DNA of 8,673 nt, taken from assembly GCA_015259235.1 (NCBI GenBank), contig JABZGM010000082.1:1-8673 (forward strand). The letters are read 5' to 3'. This stretch comes from Alloprevotella sp. (lineage in GTDB: Bacteria > Bacteroidota > Bacteroidia > Bacteroidales > Bacteroidaceae). The position numbers were made by a program, and so were the translations under genes. The number at the start of each line of letters is the position of its first letter. Position 1 is the first letter of the stretch. A model generated the notes under the pieces. It ran no database searches, was not told the origin of the DNA, and was given only the letters and a program-made list of their open reading frames with translations. Positions 1 through 6,880 of this stretch are shown here, piece after piece.

Positions 1-547
1 GTTTTGGTATACACCTTCTGGTAGTCTTAAACACGGATTGGACACGACCTCTGCCAATGTGTTAAGAGCTGAGGTGCGCAACGTACTACCCGAAGAAGAT
101 CGTCCCTTCACGCAGTGGACTTCTGTGGTGTATCATGTGCCGAATCCACAAGATTACGATCTCTCCACCTATAGCATGTATGGTAAAGACATGGTGAAAG
201 TGATGCATCGCACGAAGGGTTACCTAAAAATCTCAATGGGAAATCATAAAGTGACGATGATTTTGCCTCGTCGCAAGAATAGCGACATCACCATTTTCCA
301 TTTCAATGTGCGCAGTCGCGCGCAGTTTATCGAGAAAATGGAGAATGGCGGCAAAGAACTTGCGGCAAACCCTTCTAAACGTGGTGGTCGTCATTGGAGA
401 TATTTCTACGAACTTCACCAACAGGGACTCCTTTCTGCCGAATATGACCGAGTGGTTGGTTATCCCGTCCTCGACCGTCTCCGCGCTGATGGCTTTGTGC
501 GCACAGACGATCGACTTGCCCATTTTTTCTCACTAATGCAACATTAA
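1..547 (+). CDS. Glycosyltransferase, family 2-like, C-terminal part (5' end outside window)
   Basis: The reading frame is open from nt 2 (first codons read FWYTPSGSLKHG) to a TAA at 545-547, so this is the last ~181 residues of a longer protein. A TTG at nt 38 could be mistaken for a start but lies inside the continuing frame. The visible part has a segment around HFNVRSRAQFIEKMENGGKEL followed by GGRHWRYFYELHQQGLL. This layout (aromatic/histidine, 'RS-x-QF-x-x-K', glycine pair, then an HWRY-type segment) is what I associate with the C-terminal half of glycosyltransferase-2-like proteins of the Glyco_tranf_2_4 / GT92-like type in Bacteroidota glycan loci. The catalytic DxD region would lie upstream and cannot be checked. 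Donor and acceptor are unknown. Only 2 bp separate it from the GT14 gene, so the two are almost certainly co-transcribed and probably act on the same surface glycan. The family call is moderately sure; the exact activity is not. Confidence 0.72.
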   Translation, partial: FWYTPSGSLKHGLDTTSANVLRAEVRNVLPEEDRPFTQWTSVVYHVPNPQDYDLSTYSMYGKDMVKVMHRTKGYLKISMGNHKVTMILPRRKNSDITIFHFNVRSRAQFIEKMENGGKELAANPSKRGGRHWRYFYELHQQGLLSAEYDRVVGYPVLDRLRADGFVRTDDRLAHFFSLMQH

Positions 548-549
548 GC

Positions 550-1455
550 ATGAAGCACGCCTATCTCATCCTTGCCCATCATGAACCAGAAGTTTTGCAG
601 CTGCTGCTTACTTCTCTTGATGATGCGCGTAATGACATATTCCTGCATATTGATCGCCGCTCGAAGAGGCTTTTTGCTCGCTTCGAGAAGTGGCAACCAC
701 AATCGGCTGGCTTTTTCCTTCTTGAGGAGAGAGAGGCTCCTGCTTGGGGGCATATCTCTATCGTACGTGCTGAGTTGCGACTCTTCTCTGCTGCTTTGGC
801 TCAAGGCGAGGAGTATGCTTATTATCATTTACTTTCGGGAATGGATCTTCCTCTCAAGAGCCAAGATGAGATACATGATTTCTTTGACGCACATCAAGGC
901 AAGGAGTTTGTGCATTGCGATTTCGCTGAGTCAGCTATGTGTCTAGCTAATAAGCGTATCAACCGTCATTATCTCTTTCTACGCTCCTTGTGCAAACGGA
1001 CTACTCCAACCATGCACCTTCTCACCACTCCTTTTCGCAAAGTAGTGCTAGGTATAGAAAAAGTTACGCATTATAATCGTTTTTCATCAGAGCATACTTT
1101 CTACTATGGGGCACAATGGGTGAGCATCACTCATGGCTTTTGTAAGTATTTGGTGGAGCATTCGTCAGAGATTGAAAAAACGTTCCGATATACGCTATGC
1201 CCTGATGAACATTACAAACAAACCCTAATCATGGCATCGCCTTTTGCTGAGCATCTATATAGTAAAGATTGTTCTGCTGAATGTACGCAGCGTTTTATAG
1301 ACTGGAATCGCGGGAAGCATGGTCATCCTCACACCTTTGAATTAGCAGATTATGAGCAACTGGTGCAAAGCCCATATATGTTTGCTCGTAAGTTCTCAGC
1401 AAGTCACCCCCAACTCTTGCAACTCTGGTGTAAGAAATTAGGGATAAAGCAGTAG
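550..1455 (+). CDS. Beta-1,6-N-acetylglucosaminyltransferase-like glycosyltransferase (GT14, Branch / core-2/I-branching family)
   Basis: This 301-residue protein has the family's usual bacterial length. The N-terminus MKHAYLILAHHEPEVLQLL opens a GT-A-like fold. Family landmarks in order are YYHLLSGMDLPLKSQ (residues 91-105), YYGAQWVSIT (185-194), CPDEHYKQTL (217-226, where the DE pair matches the family's conserved acidic site) and the C-terminal block from IDWNRG through HPHTFELADYEQL to FARKF (about 250-282). Known members transfer GlcNAc or xylose in beta-1,6 (or related) linkage from UDP-sugars. In Bacteroidota they sit in capsule, O-antigen or exopolysaccharide clusters; the actual donor here is inferred. 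There is no signal peptide or membrane segment, so it is probably cytoplasmic or peripheral at the inner membrane. It starts 2 bp after the upstream glycosyltransferase stop, with no alternative start nearby, and is the last gene of its operon: a strong hairpin follows 7 bp after its stop. Confidence 0.9.
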   Translation: MKHAYLILAHHEPEVLQLLLTSLDDARNDIFLHIDRRSKRLFARFEKWQPQSAGFFLLEEREAPAWGHISIVRAELRLFSAALAQGEEYAYYHLLSGMDLPLKSQDEIHDFFDAHQGKEFVHCDFAESAMCLANKRINRHYLFLRSLCKRTTPTMHLLTTPFRKVVLGIEKVTHYNRFSSEHTFYYGAQWVSITHGFCKYLVEHSSEIEKTFRYTLCPDEHYKQTLIMASPFAEHLYSKDCSAECTQRFIDWNRGKHGHPHTFELADYEQLVQSPYMFARKFSASHPQLLQLWCKKLGIKQ

Positions 1456-1462
1456 AAAACTC

Positions 1463-1509
1463 AACACTCCCACGAGATATTATGTCATCTCGTGGGAGTG
1501 TTAGGTTTT
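1463..1509. terminator. Bidirectional intrinsic terminator between convergent operons
   Basis: A perfect 16-bp inverted repeat (1463-1478 with 1487-1502) closes an 8-nt loop. On the plus strand it is followed by AGG then TTTT; on the minus strand by GAG then TTTT. It lies between the GT14 stop (1455) and the GT4 stop (1549) and can serve both converging transcripts. Confidence 0.85.
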
Positions 1510-1548
1510 ACTGCATGTACTTCAAAATCACCTTTCCCTCACTCGCGA

Positions 1549-2754
1549 TTATGACTGAGGGAGCGAAGAGTCGTGAACCAGTTGTTTGATCAAAACTTCA
1601 TATTCTTCGGCTGCCGCTTCCAGAGAGAAACGTTTAGCTTGTTGGCGCACATTAAGACTCATCTGTTGTCGAAGTTCCTCATCTTGCGCAAGTTTGACGA
1701 GAGCATCAGCATAAGTATCCATGTCAAATGGGGGAATCAATACTCCATTCTCCCATTGCGGAAGCATCTGTTCTCTCACGCCAGCAGAGACATCAAAAGC
1801 TAGAGGGACAGTACCTAACATCTGCGCTTCTCCAATCACCAATCCCCAGCCCTCAATGGAGGACGTGAGGCACAGAATAGAAGCCTCCGACATAGGTGTT
1901 GCGACATCTTCTTGATAGCCAGTAAAATATACCCTAGGGAGTTGTAAGGATTTTGCTGTAGCTTTGAGTCGATGCCCATAATTGCCATCACCTATGAAAT
2001 GTAGTTCCCAATCTGGTAATTGAACGTGTACTTTCTCCCAGATCTTTAACATTCGGTCTGGTCGCTTGTCAGGATATTCCAGACGTCCTACAAAGACTAT
2101 CCTCTTTTCCTTTTGATGGAGGGTAGAGAGGGTAGGTTCACTCCCATTGTGCAACACAAATAATTTCTTCTCAGCTTCGTCGTAGGATGCAAAGTGTACG
2201 AGCAATTCTTGGCGATATCCCTCACACAGCACCGTGAATGCATCCGTTTCTTGTAATCGTTGGAGATAGCGTCGATGTTGTTTCTTCTGATAGGATTTCA
2301 GAATGTAGAATCTCCAAATATCATGAAACATCCATTTCATCATGCGCCATGGATTCTCCCATGCTCTAGCCTTTTGCAGACTCATCTTGGAAACGATTTC
2401 CCAGAAAGGCTGGCTGTGTAGACTAAATACTATTTTGCAACCTGTGGCTGCGCGCAGTTCTTTTGTGTAGCGATAGTAGAAATGCGGCATAAAACAGATG
2501 TCTACCTGCTGCTCCTTAAATGAAGCTATGAGTTTGGGAAGCATCTCTTTGTCACGAACTCTTCCCTTTTGCCCTGCTATCCGAGGCATCTGAACACACT
2601 TTAATCCTTCGGGTAAAGGGTGTTCGGGAAGATTATCACAATAGAGAATCACATGGTTTCCTCTATTGTGAAGGGTTTTAACAATGTCTTGACAAATTCT
2701 TCCAGTGCCTCCACCAGGAAATTCTATCAAAAAGAGAAAGGCTATTGTAGTCAT
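1549..2754 (-). CDS. Glycosyltransferase family 4 (group 1, GT-B fold)
   Basis: This 401-residue protein has a typical GT4 length. The N-terminal domain begins with a hydrophobic strand and a glycine-rich loop (EFPGGGTGR, residues 11-19), which in this fold contacts the nucleotide-sugar. The C-terminal Rossmann domain starts near KRIVFVGRLEYPDKRPDR (about 217-234). It carries the EX7E signature at E301 and E309 within SSIEGWGLVIGEAQMLG, the nucleotide-sugar binding and catalytic element of retaining GT4 enzymes. GNYGHRLKA and VYFTGYQEDV are also typical GT4 blocks. There is no signal peptide; it is expected at the cytoplasmic face of the inner membrane. Donor and acceptor cannot be read from sequence. 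Its ATG overlaps the stop of the upstream acyltransferase gene in an ATGA tetranucleotide, so the pair is probably translationally coupled. This suggests, without proving, that it modifies a lipid-linked glycan such as LPS core or another glycolipid. Confidence 0.9.
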   Translation of the reverse strand: MTTIAFLFLIEFPGGGTGRICQDIVKTLHNRGNHVILYCDNLPEHPLPEGLKCVQMPRIAGQKGRVRDKEMLPKLIASFKEQQVDICFMPHFYYRYTKELRAATGCKIVFSLHSQPFWEIVSKMSLQKARAWENPWRMMKWMFHDIWRFYILKSYQKKQHRRYLQRLQETDAFTVLCEGYRQELLVHFASYDEAEKKLFVLHNGSEPTLSTLHQKEKRIVFVGRLEYPDKRPDRMLKIWEKVHVQLPDWELHFIGDGNYGHRLKATAKSLQLPRVYFTGYQEDVATPMSEASILCLTSSIEGWGLVIGEAQMLGTVPLAFDVSAGVREQMLPQWENGVLIPPFDMDTYADALVKLAQDEELRQQMSLNVRQQAKRFSLEAAAEEYEVLIKQLVHDSSLPQS

Positions 2755-3770
2755 GATGGTGTAGTGAAAGGAGATGAGCTTTCGTGATTAGCTCTGCGTG
2801 CTTCCCACTCCTTCTTGGTACGTTTCCAGCGGTTGTGTGTCCAGAGCCAGAGGTGAGGATGCGCTTCGATACTCGCTTCTAAGGCATGTACATAAGCATC
2901 GGTGATAGGGAAGGACGAAGGCGTTGCGGTCTTCGCATCATCTGCTCCGTTTGCTTCATCCGCTCCGTTTATTTCAGAGCTATCTTGGAAACCAGCCTTC
3001 AATTCTATGAGTTCAGCGCGATATTCTCCGCGGTGGGGACGAGTGATGTCCAGATAATAGTAGCGTGCGCCCACTTTTTTTCCAATCTTTTCCGCACCCG
3101 TGAAGAAGGAAGTCTCGTGGTGCAGAAAATCGCACCAATGGTGCATCGCTTCCCACTTCGGAGATTGATCCGAAATAAAACCAATCATCCCCTTTTCTTC
3201 GTTTTTCTTCCACGACAAAATCGTGCGAAGCGTCTCTTTCATCGCGATATTTGTAGCCCCCATTCTGCCACGAACGTGTAAGAAAAGCTCGTCCATGAGC
3301 GGACTGTGGAGAGGATGGTAAATTTGTCCGAAATGAATGCCCCCATCGCTCCAAAGCGGAAGTGAGGAAACCCATTCCCAGTTACCAAAGTGTCCCAGAT
3401 AGAGAAACACAAATTGATGCTCTCCATTGCGTAACTCCCGAAGCACCTCATGAAGATTGACAAAATCCATACGGCGGTAGAGCTCCTTGCGCGAAATCGA
3501 CATCAGTTTGAGCGTTTCCACGACATAGTCGGCAAACCAGTGGTAGAAGTCGCGCTCTATCTGGGCGCGTTCTTCCGCAGACCGCGTAGGGAAAGCCTCA
3601 GCCAACTGACGTTGCACGAGTGCGCGCCGATATTTCAACACATGAAACACCAGCGGAAAAATTAGCACATCGGCAAAAAAATAGTGCAGTCGGAGCGGCA
3701 ATAGTGAGCAAAGCCACCAGAGTGCACGGCAGAGAGGGAGTAATCGTTGCACGAGTGCAAAGTTAAGCAT
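2751..3770 (-). CDS. LpxL/HtrB-family lipid A (lysophospholipid) acyltransferase
   Basis: This 339-residue protein belongs to the bacterial LpxL/HtrB/WaaM family, which moves acyl chains onto lipid A precursors (or related lipids) at the cytoplasmic face of the inner membrane. The N-terminus is a hydrophobic, probably membrane-anchoring helix (about 5-45), followed by KYRRALVQRQLAEAFP. The catalytic HX4E motif is H127/E132 within LYLGHFGNWEWV. Other family blocks are IGFISDQSP (196-204), FFTGAEKIGKK (222-232) and the C-terminal PHLWLWTHNRWK (305-316). Between the last two is a long polar loop with a 6-residue tandem duplication (residues 268-279). It is the first gene of a two-gene operon with the GT4 gene (4-bp overlap). 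A TATTTTTG box 72-79 bp upstream of its ATG is a candidate promoter. The family is clear; which acyl position it fills in lipid A, or whether it uses another lipid, is not. Confidence 0.88.
   Translation of the reverse strand: MLNFALVQRLLPLCRALWWLCSLLPLRLHYFFADVLIFPLVFHVLKYRRALVQRQLAEAFPTRSAEERAQIERDFYHWFADYVVETLKLMSISRKELYRRMDFVNLHEVLRELRNGEHQFVFLYLGHFGNWEWVSSLPLWSDGGIHFGQIYHPLHSPLMDELFLHVRGRMGATNIAMKETLRTILSWKKNEEKGMIGFISDQSPKWEAMHHWCDFLHHETSFFTGAEKIGKKVGARYYYLDITRPHRGEYRAELIELKAGFQDSSEINGADEANGADDAKTATPSSFPITDAYVHALEASIEAHPHLWLWTHNRWKRTKKEWEARRANHESSSPFTTPS
2938..2973. repeat. 18-bp tandem duplication inside the acyltransferase gene
   Basis: Two adjacent 18-bp units (2938-2955 and 2956-2973) share TCATCYGCTCCGTTT; the first 15 bases differ at one position. 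In frame they encode NGADEA-NGADDA on the minus strand, in a polar loop of the LpxL-like enzyme. The unit length keeps the reading frame. Confidence 0.8.
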
Positions 3771-3841
3771 TTTCTCCGAACTCCCTTTCGTTTATACCGC
3801 TAATTTCCTGCTCCAAAAGGTGCTAAACAGCGGAATCCTCA

Positions 3842-3849
3842 CAAAAATA
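3842..3849 (-). promoter_or_regulatory. Candidate -7 box for the acyltransferase-GT4 operon
   Basis: Read on the minus strand this is TATTTTTG, a full match to the Bacteroidota TAnnTTTG -7 element, giving an expected transcript start near 3835 and a leader of about 65 nt before the ATG at 3770. No good TTTG -33 box is seen at the right spacing, so the call is tentative. Confidence 0.4.
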
Positions 3850-3893
3850 CGATAAAGCCATGGTAAAATCCCTAGCATCTCCCGAAAAATCAG

Positions 3894-3913
3894 TAACTTT
3901 GCCTAGAGGCAAA
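3894..3913 (+). promoter_or_regulatory. Candidate parC promoter (-7 box) overlapped by a palindrome
   Basis: TAACTTTG (3894-3901) matches the Bacteroidota -7 consensus TAnnTTTG and lies 51 bp before the parC ATG, giving a leader of roughly 45 nt. No clear -33 TTTG is visible at 19-21 bp. The last four bases of the box belong to a 16-bp palindrome, TTTGCCT-AG-AGGCAAA (3898-3913), which would cover the start site and could act as an operator or a 5'-end hairpin. Confidence 0.5.
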
Positions 3914-3952
3914 ATGCCCTTATCTCCAACGACGAAACGATAACCACTAACG

Positions 3953-6730
3953 ATGCAGGAAGAACAGCCCATTAACGACGCAATGCAAAGCCCCAACGCT
4001 GAGCTCAACGCCACAGCAGAAGACACCAACACCGCGCTCCACTCGGAAGACGCGGAAGCCGCCGTGGATTTTGACCCAGCAGAGATGAAACAAGATGAAA
4101 CAGTGAATGTGCACCCTCTCACCGGGATGTACCAAAACTGGTTTCTAGACTATGCTTCCTATGTGATTTTGGAGCGTGCTGTGCCGCATCTCTACGATGG
4201 TCTCAAACCTGTGCAGCGCCGCATCCTTCACACCATGAAGCGCATGGACGATGGTCGCTACAACAAGGTGGCAAACATTGCTGGTGAAACCATGAAATTT
4301 CACCCCCATGGTGATGCCTCTATCGTAGATGCTCTCACCCAGATGGGACGTCAAAATCTCCTCATCGATTGCCAAGGTTCGTGGGGAAATATCCTCACGG
4401 GAGATGAGGCTGCTGCTCCGCGTTACATCGAAGGACGACTCACCAAGTTTGCCCTCGATGTATTGTTCAATCCTAAAACTACAGAGTGGAAACTCTCCTA
4501 CGACGGACGGAACAAAGAACCAGTTGCCTTGCCCGTGAAGTTCCCCCTTCTTTTGGCACAAGGAGCAGAAGGTATTGCGGTGGGATTGAGTGCAAAAATC
4601 TTGCCCCACAACTTTGGCGAACTCTGCCAAGCTGCCATTTCCTACCTGAAAGGTGAGGATTTCACCCTCTATCCCGACTTCCAAACTGGTGGTCTCATCG
4701 ACGTTTCGCGCTATAATGATGGACTTCGTGGTGGAGCTGTCAAGGTGCGCGCACTGGTGGAAAAGCGTGATAGCAAAACCATTGCCATCACCGAACTGCC
4801 TTACGGCAAGACGGTCGATAGCCTCTGCGAAAGCATCAAGAAGGCAGCTGACAAAGGACGCATCAAAATCCGCCAAATCCAGGACTTCACTGCTGAGAAT
4901 GTGGAGATTCTCATTCATCTTGCACCAGGTGTGTCGAGCGATAAGACCCTCGATGCGCTCTATGCCTTCACCGACTGCGAAGTGAGCATCTCGCCCAACT
5001 GCTGCATCATTGACAAAGACACTCCTCGATTCGTCACCGTCAAAGAAGTGCTCAAGAGCAATGTGGAAAACACCAAGGCTCTCTTGAAGCGCGAACTTGA
5101 AATCCGCCGTGCAGAACTCCTCGAAAGCATGATGTTTGCGTCGCTCGAGCGCATCTTCATCGACGAACGCATTTATAAGGATAAAGCCTACGAAAATGCG
5201 GCGAACATCGATGCTGCTTTAGCGCACATCGACAGCCGTCTCGAACCCTTTAAGGCTGATTTCGTGCGCGAAGTGGTGCGCGAAGACCTCTTGCGTCTCT
5301 TGGAAATTAAGATGGCACGCATCCTCAAATTCAATAAAGCCAAGGCAGATGAACTCATTGCCCGCATCAAGGCAGAATTGGCACAAATAGAGCATGACCT
5401 CGCGCATCTCACGGAGGTCACCATCGATTGGTTCACCACCATTTACGACCGTTATGCAGCCGAACACCCCCGCCGCACGGAGATTCGCTCGTTCGACACC
5501 ATCGAAGCTGCCAAAGTGGTGGAAGCCAACGAGAAACTCTATGTGAATCGTGCCGATGGCTTCATGGGAACCTCTCTGAAAAAGGATGAGTTTGTGGAGA
5601 ATTGCTCCAACATCGACGATGTCATCATCTTCTATCGCGATGGTACTTACAAGGTGACGCGAGTGGCTGAAAAGGTGTACATCGGTGAGACAGAACGCTC
5701 CAAAGCTGAGAAGAAGAAAGCCGAGATAGTGCACATCGCTGTCTTCAAGAAGAACGACCAGCGCACAGTTTATAATGTGGCTTATCGCGATGGAAAAGAC
5801 GGTGCCTACTATGTCAAGCGATTTAACGTGACGAGCATCACCCACGATCGTGAGTATGATGTCACCCAAGGCGCACCAGGATCCAAAATCCACTATTTCA
5901 CTGCCAATCCTAATGGAGAAGCCGAAGTAATCAAGGTGACTTTGAAGCCCAATCCCAAACTGCGTCGCATCTTTTTTGAAAAGAGCTTCAGTGAATTGGC
6001 TGTCAAAGGCCGTGGTTCGCGTGGTAATCTTCTCACGCGACTTGATGTGCACAAAATCACGCTCAAATCTCATGGTGCCTCCACATTGGGAGGGCGCAAG
6101 GTGTGGTTTGATTACGATGTGCAACGTCTCAACTTCGACGAGCGTGGCGACTATTTGGGCGAATTCCACAGCGACGATATGGTGCTCGTGGTGCTCGATA
6201 ATGGCGATTTTTACACCACCAACTTCGACCCCAACAATCACTACGAGAGCACTGGTCTCATGCGTGTAGAGAAATTTGATGAAACCAAAGTGTGGACGGC
6301 TGTGCTCTATGATGCGGACAACGATAACAATCTCTACATCAAGCGATTCAATTTTGAACGTGCCTCGCAGGCGCGTCATCAAAACTTCATGGGTGACAAC
6401 CCCAACTGCAAGTTTGTGGCACTCACCGACCAAGCCTTCCCGCGTTTCCAAGTGAGCTTTGCGGCTCCCGACGATTTCCGCGAACCCCTTGTGGTGGATG
6501 CAGAAGAGTTTATTGCTGTGAAAGGATTCAAGGCGAAAGGTAAGCGCATGACCACCTTTAATGTGGCGAAGGTGGAGGAGCTCGAACCCACCCGATTCCC
6601 AGAACCTCCGGCTGAGACAAATGATTCTGTGGAGGAGGACGATGATTTGCAACAAGATGCTCCTACCCCTGCACAGACGGAGACGGACATTATGGACGAC
6701 CTGACGGGGCAACTTAAGTTGGGATTTTAG
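3953..6730 (+). CDS. parC: DNA topoisomerase IV subunit A (ParC; GyrA/ParC family)
   Basis: This 925-residue type IIA topoisomerase A subunit cuts and passes duplex DNA to unlink daughter chromosomes, together with a ParE partner not encoded here. An acidic, low-complexity N-terminus (about 1-52) precedes the breakage-reunion domain from HPLTGMYQNWF (54-64). The domain has LKPVQRRILH (84-93), the winged-helix motif HPHGDASIVDA (117-127) and the catalytic tyrosine Y158 in AAAPRYIEGRL, which forms the covalent 5'-phosphotyrosyl link. A charged coiled-coil/tower region spans about 370-500. The C-terminal pinwheel-like domain includes VKGRGSRGNLLTR (684-696), in the place of the gyrase GyrA-box but degenerate, followed by TLGGRKVWFD. 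This favours topoisomerase IV over gyrase, and the block layout is that of Bacteroidota ParC. The tail is acidic and ends QLKLGF. An in-frame TAA at 3941-3943 rules out an earlier start; Met45 is a conceivable but less likely alternative. Transcription ends at the hairpin at 6753-6792. Confidence 0.93.
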   Translation: MQEEQPINDAMQSPNAELNATAEDTNTALHSEDAEAAVDFDPAEMKQDETVNVHPLTGMYQNWFLDYASYVILERAVPHLYDGLKPVQRRILHTMKRMDDGRYNKVANIAGETMKFHPHGDASIVDALTQMGRQNLLIDCQGSWGNILTGDEAAAPRYIEGRLTKFALDVLFNPKTTEWKLSYDGRNKEPVALPVKFPLLLAQGAEGIAVGLSAKILPHNFGELCQAAISYLKGEDFTLYPDFQTGGLIDVSRYNDGLRGGAVKVRALVEKRDSKTIAITELPYGKTVDSLCESIKKAADKGRIKIRQIQDFTAENVEILIHLAPGVSSDKTLDALYAFTDCEVSISPNCCIIDKDTPRFVTVKEVLKSNVENTKALLKRELEIRRAELLESMMFASLERIFIDERIYKDKAYENAANIDAALAHIDSRLEPFKADFVREVVREDLLRLLEIKMARILKFNKAKADELIARIKAELAQIEHDLAHLTEVTIDWFTTIYDRYAAEHPRRTEIRSFDTIEAAKVVEANEKLYVNRADGFMGTSLKKDEFVENCSNIDDVIIFYRDGTYKVTRVAEKVYIGETERSKAEKKKAEIVHIAVFKKNDQRTVYNVAYRDGKDGAYYVKRFNVTSITHDREYDVTQGAPGSKIHYFTANPNGEAEVIKVTLKPNPKLRRIFFEKSFSELAVKGRGSRGNLLTRLDVHKITLKSHGASTLGGRKVWFDYDVQRLNFDERGDYLGEFHSDDMVLVVLDNGDFYTTNFDPNNHYESTGLMRVEKFDETKVWTAVLYDADNDNNLYIKRFNFERASQARHQNFMGDNPNCKFVALTDQAFPRFQVSFAAPDDFREPLVVDAEEFIAVKGFKAKGKRMTTFNVAKVEELEPTRFPEPPAETNDSVEEDDDLQQDAPTPAQTETDIMDDLTGQLKLGF

Positions 6731-6752
6731 TTCCCACCGTGCTCTTTTAAAT

Positions 6753-6800
6753 AAAGTGACCGCTGAAACTCTTGCGTTTCAGCGGTCACTTTGTGTTTTG
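6753..6800. terminator. Intrinsic terminator between parC and manC (probably bidirectional)
   Basis: A perfect 17-bp inverted repeat (6753-6769 with 6776-6792) encloses a 6-nt loop. It sits 22 bp after the parC stop and 88 bp beyond the manC stop on the other strand. The stem's own TTT end plus GTGTTTTG forms the plus-strand tail; the minus-strand tail is TTTATTTAAAAG. Both genes converge on it. Confidence 0.85.
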
Positions 6801-6880
6801 AGGATATGGAAATCTGTTCCTATTCTTCTATGGAAGGGAGGATTCGCGTCACCAAGCAGTGATAAGGGAAGAAGGGTAGA

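Noticed and set aside
1535..1562. A 7-bp hairpin (TCCCTCA/TGAGGGA, 14-nt loop) at the end of the GT4 gene
   Set aside because: It overlaps the GT4 stop and has no T tract; the perfect 16-bp hairpin at 1463-1502 is the better terminator.
4145..4918. A 257-residue minus-strand open frame opposite the ParC catalytic domain
   Set aside because: It overlaps the most conserved part of parC, including the Y158 region, has no promoter or recognisable domain, and is explained as a shadow.
5219..6712. A 497-residue open frame on the minus strand inside parC
   Set aside because: It lies antisense to a gene with clear topoisomerase motifs throughout. The antisense product is rich in His, Ile and Val with no recognisable domain, as expected from reading a GC-moderate gene backwards.
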